A DNA stretch of 64,000 nt from Azohydromonas caseinilytica (GCF_012927045.1 NZ_JABBFW010000016.1:1-64000); one strand, 5' to 3'; positions 50,447 through 59,425 are shown, numbered from the stretch's first letter. A program made the numbers and translations. The notes: generated by a model from the letters alone, not told the origin.

Positions 50447-50785
50447 TCAGCGCGGGCAGTCCCCGCGGAGCACCACCGTGCCGTCCCGGCACTCGGTGAT
50501 GACCTCCCGGCGCCGCGGCGCGGGCGGTGCGGCCTCGCGCGGCGCGGCGCCGGCTTCCGGCACGCCGGCCTGCACCACCACGATCTTCCTGCTGCCCTGG
50601 GCGCAGCGGCCCACCACGCGGCCGGGCACGTCGGCGTCCATGTCCACGATGGCGAGCCGGGTGCCGCCGATGCCGTTGGCGCGGAACTTGGCCGCGATCT
50701 CGGCCTGGATCTCCTCGCAGTTGCTGGCCCGGGCGGCCCCTCCCGCCAGCAGCAGCGCCAAAGCGGCCAGGGTCGGCTTCAACAT
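50447..50785 (-). CDS. DUF1161 family periplasmic protein
   Basis: 112-residue protein with a Sec signal peptide (MLKPTLAALALLLAGGAARA) and the DUF1161 start NCEEIQAEIAAKFRANGIGG. A second conserved part lies at the end (ITECRDGTVVLRGDC) after a Pro/Ala/Arg-rich linker. The conserved cysteines probably form disulphides. Family function is unknown. It is divergent from the kinase-like gene at 50,926. Confidence 0.85.
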   Translation of the reverse strand: MLKPTLAALALLLAGGAARASNCEEIQAEIAAKFRANGIGGTRLAIVDMDADVPGRVVGRCAQGSRKIVVVQAGVPEAGAAPREAAPPAPRRREVITECRDGTVVLRGDCPR

Positions 50786-50925
50786 CAGGGTTTCTCCTAG
50801 TCCGAAAAGTTGTCAACGGCTTGTGCGGCGGCAATCCGCGCTCCAGCCCCGTGGCTATGATGCGCCGCCCCGCCCGCCCCCTCCCTATTCCCGGGTTGCC
50901 TTCGGCGCCCTGTCTTGCTCTGCCC

Positions 50926-52746
50926 ATGTCCAGCACCGAAGCCCTGCCCGCCCCGCGCAGCACCCGGCAGCCCGAGCGGCTGCGCGAGATGCTGGTGCTC
51001 GTTGCCGGTGGCGTGCTGATGCTGGCGCTGAGCCTGACCTCGGCGCTGATGCTGTGGCGCCAGCGCGAGGACGCGCTCGCCACCTGGCGGCTGTACATGG
51101 ACAACTACTCGGCCACCGTGGCCGAGCATGCGCGGCAGGTGGTGCGCACCGCCAACACCGCGCTGGGCAGCGTGGTGGAGCAGGTGCAGGCGCAGGACGG
51201 CGACAGCGAGGCGCGGCTGCGCGAGATCGCCGGCACGCGGCGCATGTTCGATTTCCTGCGCGAGCGCCGCGTCGAGGCCGGGCTGGCCGGCGACGTGGCG
51301 GTGGTGGACCTGCAGGGGCAGATCCTGGTCAACAGCCAGGCCTTCCCGCCGCCGCATGTCAACGTGCACGACCGCGACTATTTCAAGGCGCACCTGGCGC
51401 AGCCGGCGCTGGAGACCTTCGTTTCCGCCCCCGTGCTCAGCCGCGACACCGGGCGCTGGACCTTCTTCCTGTCGCGCAAGATCCGCTCGCGCTCCGGGCA
51501 CACGCTGGGGCTGGCGATCACGGGCGTGGAGGTGGCGTATTTCGACCGCTTCTACGGCTCCATCAACCTCAGCCCCGAGCACACCGCCATCCTGCTGCTG
51601 CGCCGCGACGGCACGCTGCTGGTGCGCCACCCGCAGCGCCCCGGCGCCATGACCGCCTCCTACCGCGACGGGCCGGCGCTGCGCGCGCTGACCGAGGCGC
51701 TGCTGCAGGGACGCCGCAGCGTGAGCCTGTACACCGAGACGCTGCGCGCCGCTGACCCCGGCGAGGCCGATGCCCGGCTGGCGGTGGCGCAGGCGCTGGA
51801 CGATTACCCGCTGGCCGTGATCACCACCGTCACGGAGACGCTGATGCTGCGCGCCTGGCGCCAGACGGCCTGGCTGGTCGGCCTGGGTACCCTGGCGCTC
51901 GATGCCGTGATCGCCGCCCTGGCGCTGTGGACCTACGTGGTGCTGCGCCGCCGCCGCGCGGCCATCCGGGAGCTGGCCACCGCCAACCGCGAGAAGACCG
52001 AGTTCCTTTCCACCATCAGCCAGGAGATCCGCGCCCCGCTGCACGGGCTGCTGGGCATGACGCGGCGCCTGGCGGCGGCGCTGCCGCCGCTGGGGGCGCA
52101 GCGCAAGGAGCTGCAGGCCATGGAGCGCTCGAACCGGCTGCTGCTGGCGCTGGTGGACGACCTGCTCGATTACGCGCGGCTGGAGGCCGGCCGCCTGGAG
52201 CTGGAGCGCGTGCCCTTCACGCTGGCGGCGGTGGCGCAGGAGTGCGTCGGGCTGTTCGAGGCCGAGGCCCGCGCCAAGGGCCTGAAGCTGGAGCTGTACA
52301 TGGGCGCGGCGGCCAGCGGCGCGCCGGTGCTGGGCGATCCCGTGCGGCTGGCGCAGATCCTCCACAACCTGCTGTCCAACGCGCTGCGCTTCACGCTCTC
52401 GGGCAGCGTGGCGCTGGGCATCGTGCCGCTGGGCCCCGGGCGCTGGCGGCTCACCGTCACCGACACCGGCGTGGGCATGACCACGCAGCAGCGCCGGCGC
52501 ATCTTCGAGCCCTTCACGCGCGCCGAGGGCGCGCCGGCGCAGGGCGGCGGCGGCATCGGGCTGGGCCTGTCCATCGTCAAGCGGCTGGTGCAGCTGCACG
52601 GCGGCACGCTGGGCGTGAGGAGCGAGCCCGGCCAGGGCAGCGAGTTCTGGTGCGAGCTGCCGCTGCCGCCGGCACCGGCCGAGGCGGTGGCGGCCCAGAC
52701 ACACGCAGAGGCGAAGGTGGATGCCGAGGAGCGTGCGCCGGGGTGA
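50926..52746 (+). CDS. Membrane histidine-kinase-like protein with Gln replacing the phospho-acceptor His
   Basis: 606-residue protein. Helix 1 (MLVLVAGGVLMLALSLTSALM, about 22-42), a Cache/PDC-type periplasmic sensor to about 305 and helix 2 (TAWLVGLGTLALDAVIAALAL) precede the kinase core. The HisKA motif reads FLSTISQEIRAPLHG, where families have SHEIRTPLNG: the codon at 52021-52023 is CAG, so residue 366 is Gln instead of His. The ATPase domain is intact (HNLLSNALRFT, VTDTGVGMT, GGGIGLGLSI). There is no receiver. It is therefore a probable pseudokinase, regulatory partner, or a kinase using another residue. Confidence 0.9.
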   Translation: MSSTEALPAPRSTRQPERLREMLVLVAGGVLMLALSLTSALMLWRQREDALATWRLYMDNYSATVAEHARQVVRTANTALGSVVEQVQAQDGDSEARLREIAGTRRMFDFLRERRVEAGLAGDVAVVDLQGQILVNSQAFPPPHVNVHDRDYFKAHLAQPALETFVSAPVLSRDTGRWTFFLSRKIRSRSGHTLGLAITGVEVAYFDRFYGSINLSPEHTAILLLRRDGTLLVRHPQRPGAMTASYRDGPALRALTEALLQGRRSVSLYTETLRAADPGEADARLAVAQALDDYPLAVITTVTETLMLRAWRQTAWLVGLGTLALDAVIAALALWTYVVLRRRRAAIRELATANREKTEFLSTISQEIRAPLHGLLGMTRRLAAALPPLGAQRKELQAMERSNRLLLALVDDLLDYARLEAGRLELERVPFTLAAVAQECVGLFEAEARAKGLKLELYMGAAASGAPVLGDPVRLAQILHNLLSNALRFTLSGSVALGIVPLGPGRWRLTVTDTGVGMTTQQRRRIFEPFTRAEGAPAQGGGGIGLGLSIVKRLVQLHGGTLGVRSEPGQGSEFWCELPLPPAPAEAVAAQTHAEAKVDAEERAPG

Positions 52747-52800
52747 GCACGCAACTGCGGCCATGCCGATGTCCGGGCCGAGGCACCCCGCCCTGCCGGC

Positions 52801-55200
52801 TCAATGCCGCGCCTTCTGCATCCACCAGCCCTTGAACTCCTCGGCCGGCAGCGGGCGGCTGATGCAGTAGCCCTGCGCCATGTCGCAGGCCAGCGCATCG
52901 AGCCGGGTGAGCGTGGCCTGGTCCTCCACGCCCTCGGCGATCACGCTCAGGCCCAGGCTGTGCGCGAGCTCGATGGTGGAGTGCACGATGGCCTCGCAGC
53001 CCTGGTCGCGCTGCATGCCGTGCACGAAGGACTGGTCGATCTTGAGCGTGTCCACCGGCAGCTGGCGCAGGTAGGCCAGCGAGGAATAGCCGGTGCCGTA
53101 GTCGTCGATGGCCAGGCGCAGCTCCAGCCGCTTGAGCCGCGAGAGCGTCTCCAGCGCCGCGGTCGGGTCCAGCATCAGCGCGCTCTCGGTGAGCTCGAAC
53201 TCGATCCACCCCGGCTCGGCGCCCCAGGTGGCCAGCGCCCCTTCCACGCGCTCCAGCAGCTTGGGGTCGTGCAGGTCGCGTGCCGAGAGGTTGATGGACA
53301 GCGGCTGCCACTCGCCCTGCTCGTGCCAGGCGTAGAGCTGGCGCAGCGCGGCATCGAGCATCCAGTAGGTCAGCGGCGTGATCAGTCCGGTGTTCTCGGC
53401 GTGCTTGATGAAGTCGCCCGGGCTGACCATCCCCAGGCGCGGATGCTTCCAGCGCACCAGCGCCTCCGCGCCGCAGACCCGGCCCGACTTCACCTGCAGC
53501 TTGGGCTGGCACCAGAGCATGAGCTCGTCGCGCTCGATGGCGCCGCGCAGCTCGCTCATGAGCGCCATGCGCCGCGCGCACTCGCGGTCCAGCCCGCCCT
53601 TGAACAGCGCCACCGAGTTGCCCGAGCCGCGGGCCTGCGTCAGCGCGATACCGGCGCGGCGCATGAGCGCATCGGCGTCGGTGCCGTGGCCGGGGAACAG
53701 GCTCAGGCCCACGCTGGCGCGCGCGTCGAGCAGCAGGCCCTGGATCTCGATGGGCTCGTACAGCGCCGTCAGCAGCCGGTGCGCCAGGGCCCGGGCGGGC
53801 TCGGCGCCGGCGCGCGGCAGCAGCACCGCGAACTCGGCTTCCAGCAGCCGGCCCAGCTGCCCGGCCGCGCCCACGGCCTGCTCCAGCCGCTGCGCCACGG
53901 CGTGCACGAAGGCGTCCACCTCGGCGCTGCCCAGCGTCTCGTTGATGTCGCGGAAATGCTCCAGGCCCACGCGCAGGAAGGCCAGCGGCCGGTGCTCGCG
54001 CCGCGCCGCGGCGATGGCCTCCTCCAGCAGCGCGCGCAGCCGCTCGCGGTTGGGCAGCCCGGTGACGGCATCGGTCAGCGCCAGGCGCCGCAGCCGCTCT
54101 TCCGCCGCCGCGGCGCGCACGCGCTGGCGCAGCGCGCCCAGGCCATAGCCCAGGTCGGCGGTGGTGGCCAGCAGTAGCTCGACTTCCTGGGCGTCGAAGG
54201 CGTCGGCGTCCAGCGCCACGATGTGCAGCGAGCCCGCCAGCGCGCCCTCCACGCTCAGCGGCAGCACCACCACCGCGCCGTAGCCGCGCTCGCGCGCCTC
54301 CTCCGGGAAGGGATAGGCGGCGTTGCGCGCGAGCTCGCGCAGGATCACCGGGCCGCCGCCGCGCAGCCGCCGCACCACCGCGCGCGCGGCCTCCGTGGCG
54401 CCCCAGCGCCGGCGCGGCGCCATCTGCACCTCGCCGCAGCCGGCCTGCGCCATGGGCCGCAGGCCGCCGTCGTCGTCCAGGTAGGCGATCCAGGCCAGCT
54501 CGTAGCGGCAGTCGTCCACCACCACGCGGCAGAGCTCGTGCAGCAGCGCCGTCTCGTCCTGCGCCTGCGCCAGCGCGCGGTTGACCGAGGCGCGCGTGCG
54601 CAGCGCGCGGTGCAGGCGCCGCAGCTCGCCCTCGGCCTGCTCGCGGTGCTGGCGCAGGCGCAGCACCTCCAGGCCGAAGGCCAGGTCGTCGGCCACCTCG
54701 TCGAGCACCTGGCGCTCGGAGCCGTTGAAGGCGTCCGTCTCCGGCGCCGCGATGGTCAGCGCGCCGAAGACCTCGCCCTGGATGCGCAGCGGCAGCGACA
54801 GCAGCGAGCCGATGCCGTGGCGGCGGCAGAAGTCGCGCCACAGCGGCGGAAACGGCTCGTCCAGCGCGTCGCGGATCACGCAGGGCCGGCCGCTGCGGAT
54901 GGCCTGGCCCGTGGCGCTGCCGCCCTGCTCGGTGTCGCTCCAGCGCAGGGCCGCGACCTCGGCCGCCTCGGGGTCCAGCCCGGCCTGGGCCAGCACCGTC
55001 ACGCTCTGCTGCGCGTCATGCTCGGCGCGCCCGATGCGCGCCAGCCGGTAGCCGGCCTCCTCGACCACGAGGCGGCAGACCTCGCGCAGCAGCGAGGGCT
55101 CGTCCGTGGCGCGCAGCAGCGCGCGGTGGCAGCCGCTGAGCGTGCGCAGGGCGCGCGCGAGGCGTTCGTACTCTTCGGTGCCGGAGCCGTTGCTTGCCAT
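52801..55200 (-). CDS. GAF-GAF-degenerate GGDEF-EAL protein, probable cyclic-di-GMP phosphodiesterase
   Basis: 799-residue cytosolic protein, start MASNGSGTEEYERL at 55200. Two GAF domains (about 20-180 and 205-375) precede a GGDEF domain whose active site is LEAEF at 453-457, so no cyclase activity is expected; it may still bind GTP. The EAL domain is intact: AEALVRWKHP, SINLSARDL, FELTESALM, IDDYGTGYSSLAYLRQLPVD, and KIDQSFVHGM followed by AEGVED. This predicts hydrolysis of cyclic-di-GMP, gated by ligands of the GAF domains. It is convergent with the kinase-like gene and divergent from HipBA. Confidence 0.93.
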   Translation of the reverse strand: MASNGSGTEEYERLARALRTLSGCHRALLRATDEPSLLREVCRLVVEEAGYRLARIGRAEHDAQQSVTVLAQAGLDPEAAEVAALRWSDTEQGGSATGQAIRSGRPCVIRDALDEPFPPLWRDFCRRHGIGSLLSLPLRIQGEVFGALTIAAPETDAFNGSERQVLDEVADDLAFGLEVLRLRQHREQAEGELRRLHRALRTRASVNRALAQAQDETALLHELCRVVVDDCRYELAWIAYLDDDGGLRPMAQAGCGEVQMAPRRRWGATEAARAVVRRLRGGGPVILRELARNAAYPFPEEARERGYGAVVVLPLSVEGALAGSLHIVALDADAFDAQEVELLLATTADLGYGLGALRQRVRAAAAEERLRRLALTDAVTGLPNRERLRALLEEAIAAARREHRPLAFLRVGLEHFRDINETLGSAEVDAFVHAVAQRLEQAVGAAGQLGRLLEAEFAVLLPRAGAEPARALAHRLLTALYEPIEIQGLLLDARASVGLSLFPGHGTDADALMRRAGIALTQARGSGNSVALFKGGLDRECARRMALMSELRGAIERDELMLWCQPKLQVKSGRVCGAEALVRWKHPRLGMVSPGDFIKHAENTGLITPLTYWMLDAALRQLYAWHEQGEWQPLSINLSARDLHDPKLLERVEGALATWGAEPGWIEFELTESALMLDPTAALETLSRLKRLELRLAIDDYGTGYSSLAYLRQLPVDTLKIDQSFVHGMQRDQGCEAIVHSTIELAHSLGLSVIAEGVEDQATLTRLDALACDMAQGYCISRPLPAEEFKGWWMQKARH

Positions 55201-55332
55201 GGAAAACCTCCGCGGGGCACATGGCCGTGATGCCGTCTGCTGCTCTACCGCATCCACGGCCCGGCGTCAGGGGCGCCAAGGGGCCAGCTTGATACACATT
55301 GTTTTCCCGGCCCGGTCTCGCAGGCCGCTTTC

Positions 55333-55348
55333 ACAAGCCCAGGCTTGT
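55333..55348. promoter_or_regulatory. HipB operator candidate 1 (ACAAGCC-N2-GGCTTGT)
   Basis: Perfect 7-bp arms with a CA spacer, 65 bp upstream of hipB. An identical pair of arms recurs at 55387-55402, centre-to-centre 54 bp, about five helical turns. A -10-like TATATT at about 55373-55378 lies between the two. Confidence 0.7.
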
Positions 55349-55386
55349 AGCGCGCGTTCATAAGCCATGCCCTATATTTCACGTTT

Positions 55387-55402
55387 ACAAGCCTGGGCTT
55401 GT
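55387..55402. promoter_or_regulatory. HipB operator candidate 2 (ACAAGCC-N2-GGCTTGT)
   Basis: Same arms as copy 1, spacer TG, 10 bp upstream of the hipB start. With copy 1 it brackets the presumed promoter, the arrangement used by HipB-type repressors to bend DNA and shut their own operon. Confidence 0.7.
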
Positions 55403-55412
55403 ATCATGGACC

Positions 55413-55862
55413 ATGGCAGAGCGCAGCTATCCCATTCGCTTTCCGGACCAATGGCGCCAACACCTGCGGGCGTTGCGAAAAAGCCGCCAAGTGACCCAGG
55501 CCCAATTGGGCGTTTTGCTGGGTGTCAGCCAGGCACGCATTGCGGAAATCGAGGCCAATCCCGCGGCTGTCAGCGTCGAGCAACTGATGAAAATACTTTC
55601 AGTGCTGGACGCCACCATGATGCTGCAGGAAGAAATCCCAAGCCCTCCTGCCCAGGCCGGCACCAAGACCGACGACCCGCCACCGCACGGCACACCCCTC
55701 GCCGCCAACCTTCCCTTGGAAAGCGCCACGCCGCCATTATCGGCGCGAAGCATGGTTATTCCTCGTCAAGCTGAAGCCACGGCCCCTTCACCTCCTGAAA
55801 AAGCCACCTCATCGACTCCTAAAAGAAAGCTGATGCTTCGCTCCAGGAAAGGATCGTGGTGA
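55413..55862 (+). CDS. hipB: HipB-type antitoxin, Xre helix-turn-helix
   Basis: 149-residue protein. The Xre helix-turn-helix is at about 18-70: WRQHLRALRKSRQVTQAQLG, then VLLGVSQARIAEIEANPAAV and SVEQLMKILSVLDATMMLQE. After this comes an unusually long, Pro/Ala/Thr-rich tail ending in a basic stretch (PKRKLMLRSRKGSW); E. coli HipB has only 88 residues. The ATG at 55413 is two bases past a CATGG motif and just after the second palindrome. It overlaps hipA by 7 bp and should repress the operon through the twin palindromes while neutralising HipA. Confidence 0.85.
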   Translation: MAERSYPIRFPDQWRQHLRALRKSRQVTQAQLGVLLGVSQARIAEIEANPAAVSVEQLMKILSVLDATMMLQEEIPSPPAQAGTKTDDPPPHGTPLAANLPLESATPPLSARSMVIPRQAEATAPSPPEKATSSTPKRKLMLRSRKGSW

Positions 55863-57187
55863 CGCAGGTACTGGGCGCATGGATGAATGGGGAGCTCGTC
55901 GGCACCTGGACGGTGGAACGAGGCACTCACGTCTTCAGATATGAGGCAGCCTGGAAAAAATCATCCCGCTGCAGGTCCCTCTCGCTGTCCTTGCCCCTCA
56001 CCGGTGCCAAGGAAATAAAGGGCGACTTGGTCAGAAATTATTTCGACAACTTATTGCCGGACAGCGAAAAAATACGCCAGCGCCTGGGCAGGCGCTTCAA
56101 GACACCAACCGCAGAAGTTTTTGACCTGCTTGAAGCCATTGGGCGCGACTGTGTTGGCGCCGTCCAGTTGCTGCCACCGGGCGAAAGTCCTGAAGACTGG
56201 AAACGAGTCGAATGCGAGCACCTGTCCGAGCAAGACATCGTGGATCTGCTGCAGGCCGTTCCCTCGGAGCTCACTCCTGAAGGCATGGAGGACGATGACC
56301 TGTTCCGCATCTCGATGGCCGGCGCCCAGGAAAAGACGGCGCTGACCCGCTGGCAGGGCGCCTGGTGCCGCCCTCATGGCGCCACACCGAGTACCCATAT
56401 CTTCAAACTGCCGCTGGGCCTGATCGGCGGGTCCAGGCGGGTCGATGCCTCGGATTCCGTACAAAACGAATGGCTGTGCGCAAAGATCCTTGAAGCATTG
56501 GGTTTGCCCATGGCGTCAACGTCCATGGAAACCTTCGGTGAACAAACTGTCCTGATCGTCGAGCGATTCGACCGCGAATGGCAAGACGACGGCACCTGGA
56601 TTGCCCGTCTGCCGCAGGAGGATTTTTGCCAGGCCCTCGGATTTGCGCCCAGCCAGAAATATGAAGCAGAGGGTGGTCCGGGCATGGCCAAATGCCTGCA
56701 GCTTCTGCAGGGCAGCCGGGACAAGGACGATCCCGCCTTTTTCCTGCTCACTCAACTGACTTTCTTCCTGCTGGCCGCCACGGACGGCCATGCCAAGAAT
56801 TTCTCAATATATTTGGAGCAGGGCGACCACTACAGGATGACGCCGCTGCACGACGTCTTGTCGATGTGGCCTTATTTCGGCGACGCGCCCAGCCAGTTCA
56901 AGCGGCACAGGGCTGGGCTCGCCATGACACTGCGCTCCAAGAACCCTCACAAATACTTCCACACCATCGAAGCCCGCCACTGGCGGCAACTCGCGCTGAA
57001 AAATGGCGGCCCGGCGGTTTGGGAAGCGATGCAGGCCCTGGTGGAAGGCGTGGACGACGCGCTGCACGAGGTCCAAACCCAGTTGCCGCCCAATTTCCCG
57101 GAAAGAACCTGGACTGCCATCTCCACGGGCATGAAGTCGGAAGCGAACCGATTCATGTCCGAAGCCGAGGGCTTGCCTCCCGCCTGA
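55856..57187 (+). CDS. hipA: HipA-type serine/threonine kinase toxin
   Basis: 443-residue kinase. The N-terminal subdomain-1 block (LGAWMNGELVGTWTVERGTH) leads to the kinase fold: the ATP loop region ISMAGAQEKTALTRW, catalytic Asp310 in ATDGHAKNFSI and metal-binding Asp in TPLHDVLSMWP. HipA toxins phosphorylate aminoacyl-tRNA synthetases such as GltX and cause growth arrest. A GTG start at 55856 or 55859 overlaps the hipB stop. The whole module is visibly lower in G/C than the genes on both sides, which points to horizontal arrival. Confidence 0.9.
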   Translation: MVTQVLGAWMNGELVGTWTVERGTHVFRYEAAWKKSSRCRSLSLSLPLTGAKEIKGDLVRNYFDNLLPDSEKIRQRLGRRFKTPTAEVFDLLEAIGRDCVGAVQLLPPGESPEDWKRVECEHLSEQDIVDLLQAVPSELTPEGMEDDDLFRISMAGAQEKTALTRWQGAWCRPHGATPSTHIFKLPLGLIGGSRRVDASDSVQNEWLCAKILEALGLPMASTSMETFGEQTVLIVERFDREWQDDGTWIARLPQEDFCQALGFAPSQKYEAEGGPGMAKCLQLLQGSRDKDDPAFFLLTQLTFFLLAATDGHAKNFSIYLEQGDHYRMTPLHDVLSMWPYFGDAPSQFKRHRAGLAMTLRSKNPHKYFHTIEARHWRQLALKNGGPAVWEAMQALVEGVDDALHEVQTQLPPNFPERTWTAISTGMKSEANRFMSEAEGLPPA

Positions 57188-57188
57188 A

Positions 57189-58199
57189 TCAGCCGCGCGC
57201 CACCCGCCCCGTGATCGGATAGATCGGGTCGTTGTAGCCGTGCGTGGAGGCGTAGCCCGGCGGCACCAGGCCATCCACGAAGGCTTCATCCTCGGCCGTG
57301 AGGTGCACGTCCAGCGCCGCGAGGTAGTCCTGCCACTGTTCCGGCGTGCGCGGGCCGCCGATGACGCCGTGGACCAGCCGGTTGTTGAGCGCCCAGGCGA
57401 TCGCGAACTGCGTCGGGCTCAGTCCGCGCGACTGCGCATGCGCCCTGATGCGCTGCGCCACCTCCAGCGATTCCGGGCGGAACTCGGTCTGCAGGATGCG
57501 CCTGTCGCCCCGACCCGCGCGCGTGCCGGCCTCGGCCACGGCGCCGGGCTGGTACTTGCCGGAGAGCACACCGCGCGCCAGCGGGCTGTAGGCCACCACG
57601 CCCACGCCGTACTGGGCGCAGCAGGGCAGCAATTCCGTCTCGATCAGCCGTGTCACGGCGCTGTAGGGCGGCTGGCAGGCGATGGGCGGCGGCACGCCCA
57701 TGCGCCGCGCCGTCTCCACCACGCGCGCGATGCGCCAGGCGCGGAAGTTGGACACGCCCCAGTAGCGGATCTTGCCCAGCTCGATCAGCCGCGCCAGCGT
57801 GGCGAGCGTCTCCTCGATGGGCGTGACCTCGTCGTCGCGGTGCATGTACCAGAGGTCGATCCAGTCGGTGCCCAGGCGGCGCAGGCTGTGGTCCACCTCG
57901 GCCAGCAGCCAGCGCCGCGACAGGCCGCGGTCGTTGGGCTCGGTCCCGATGGGGTTGGCCACCTTGGTGGCGACGATCCAGCGCGCACGGTCGGCGGCGA
58001 TGAGCCGCCCCACCAGGCGCTCGGACTCGCCGCCGGCGTAGTTGTCCGCCACGTCGATGGCATTGAGCCCGGCGTCGCGCGTGGCGGCGACGATCTCGCG
58101 CGCGCTGGCCTCGTCGGTCTGGTCGCCGAACATCATGGCGCCCAGCCACAGGCGCGGCACGCGCAGGCCGCTGGCGCCCAGGGGGAAGTAGTCGGTCAT
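57189..58199 (-). CDS. Aldo/keto reductase
   Basis: 336-residue cytosolic NADPH-dependent oxidoreductase of the YajO/AKR11-13-like group. The start at 58199 follows AAAGGAG. Catalytic residues are seen: Asp in AGLNAIDVADNYAGG with Tyr, Lys in IVATKVANP, His in DLWYMHRDD; the cofactor-binding end has GGPRTPEQWQDYLAAL. The substrate is an unknown aldehyde or ketone. It is convergent with hipA, with stops one base apart, and is followed upstream by a dehydrogenase on the same strand 53 bp away. Confidence 0.92.
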   Translation of the reverse strand: MTDYFPLGASGLRVPRLWLGAMMFGDQTDEASAREIVAATRDAGLNAIDVADNYAGGESERLVGRLIAADRARWIVATKVANPIGTEPNDRGLSRRWLLAEVDHSLRRLGTDWIDLWYMHRDDEVTPIEETLATLARLIELGKIRYWGVSNFRAWRIARVVETARRMGVPPPIACQPPYSAVTRLIETELLPCCAQYGVGVVAYSPLARGVLSGKYQPGAVAEAGTRAGRGDRRILQTEFRPESLEVAQRIRAHAQSRGLSPTQFAIAWALNNRLVHGVIGGPRTPEQWQDYLAALDVHLTAEDEAFVDGLVPPGYASTHGYNDPIYPITGRVARG

Positions 58200-58252
58200 C
58201 AGGTGCTCCTTTCGTCGGGAGCACCTTAACGGACCCGCTCCGCCCGGCCGGC

Positions 58253-59266
58253 TCACCAGCCCTGGATCGTCACCTTGCCGCGCGCGCGGCCGCTCTCGAT
58301 CAACGCATGCGCCTGCCGCACGTTGGCCGCGTTAATGGGCTGCAGCGTCTGCGTCACCGTCGTGCGCAGCCGGCCCTCATCGACCAGCTTCGCGACCTCG
58401 TCCAGCAGCGCGCCCTGCGCCGCCATGTCGGGCGTCTGGAACAGCGAGCGCGTGAACATCAGCTCCCAGTGCAGCGACAGGCTCTTGCGCTTGAGCGCCA
58501 TCACGTCCAGCGGCTGCACCGGATCGTCGATGAGCGCGATGCGGCCCTGCGGGGCGGTGGCCTCGACGATGGCGGCCCAGTGCTCATCGCTCTGCGTCAG
58601 CGAGGCCACCAGCGGCACCTGCGGCCAGCCGATGGCGGCGAGCTGCGGCGCGAAGGCCTGCGCGTGGTCGATGACGTGGTGCGCGCCCAGCTCGCGGCAC
58701 CAGGCCTGGGTCTCGGGCCGGCTGGCGGTGGCGATCACGGTCAGCCGCGTGAGCTGGCGCGCCAGCTGGATCAGCATCGAGCCCACGCCGCCGGCGCCGC
58801 CGATGACCAGCAGCGCCTGGCCCTCGCCGCCGCCCTGCGGCACGCCCAGGCGGTCGAACAGCAGCTCCCAGGCCGTGATGGCGGTCAACGGCAGCGCGGC
58901 GGCCTCGGCGTCCGACAGCTTCACCGGCGCCCGGCCCACGATGCGCGCATCGACGAGGTGGTATTCGGCGTTGGTGCCCGGGCGGTCGATGGCGCCGGCG
59001 TAGAACACGCGGTCGCCGACACTGAAACCTTCCACCTGCGCACCGACGGCATCGACGATGCCCACCGCGTCCCAGCCCAGCACCTCCGGGCGCTGCGGCT
59101 GCGGCTGGCGGCTCTTGCGGATCTTGGTGTCCACCGGGTTCACCGACACGGCGGCCACGCGCACGCGCAGGTCGCGCGGGCCGGGCTGCGGCATGGGCAG
59201 CTCGACGTCGAGCAGGGCATCGGCGCGCTCGATGGCGCCGGCTTCGAGGTAGGCCACGGCTTTCAT
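58253..59266 (-). CDS. Zinc-type alcohol dehydrogenase-like / quinone oxidoreductase (MDR family)
   Basis: 337-residue medium-chain dehydrogenase/reductase. The N-terminal GroES-like domain (MKAVAYLEAGAIE, VNPVDTKIRKS, VLGWDAVGIVDAVG) is followed by a Rossmann domain with LLVIGGAGGVGSMLIQLARQ. Structural zinc cysteines are absent, so it belongs to the quinone-oxidoreductase side despite the common zinc-type label. It probably reduces quinones or enones with NADPH. It lies between an aldo/keto reductase and an Old Yellow Enzyme, a set suggesting carbonyl or electrophile detoxification. Confidence 0.9.
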   Translation of the reverse strand: MKAVAYLEAGAIERADALLDVELPMPQPGPRDLRVRVAAVSVNPVDTKIRKSRQPQPQRPEVLGWDAVGIVDAVGAQVEGFSVGDRVFYAGAIDRPGTNAEYHLVDARIVGRAPVKLSDAEAAALPLTAITAWELLFDRLGVPQGGGEGQALLVIGGAGGVGSMLIQLARQLTRLTVIATASRPETQAWCRELGAHHVIDHAQAFAPQLAAIGWPQVPLVASLTQSDEHWAAIVEATAPQGRIALIDDPVQPLDVMALKRKSLSLHWELMFTRSLFQTPDMAAQGALLDEVAKLVDEGRLRTTVTQTLQPINAANVRQAHALIESGRARGKVTIQGW

Positions 59267-59300
59267 GGGCGGGCTCCGTTCTTTCCGGTCGTGAAATGAA

Positions 59301-59396
59301 CCGTTCGCACTGAGGTATCGAAGTGCGAATCCGTCAGGCTGCGATGGCAGCACCATGGTGAGGGCCGTTCATCCTTCGATACCTCCGGACGAACGG
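59301..59396. repeat. REP/MITE-like long hairpin, copy 3
   Basis: CCGTTCG...GAGGTATCGAAG (59301-59323) pairs with CTTCGATACCTC...CGAACGG (59374-59396) over 19 or more of 23 positions, around a 50-base loop. The ends match the hairpins at 22693 and 23821. It fills the gap between the dehydrogenase and the Old Yellow Enzyme gene. Confidence 0.75.
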
Positions 59397-59425
59397 ATTG
59401 CTTGGCTGGCAACCAGAGAGCGAGA

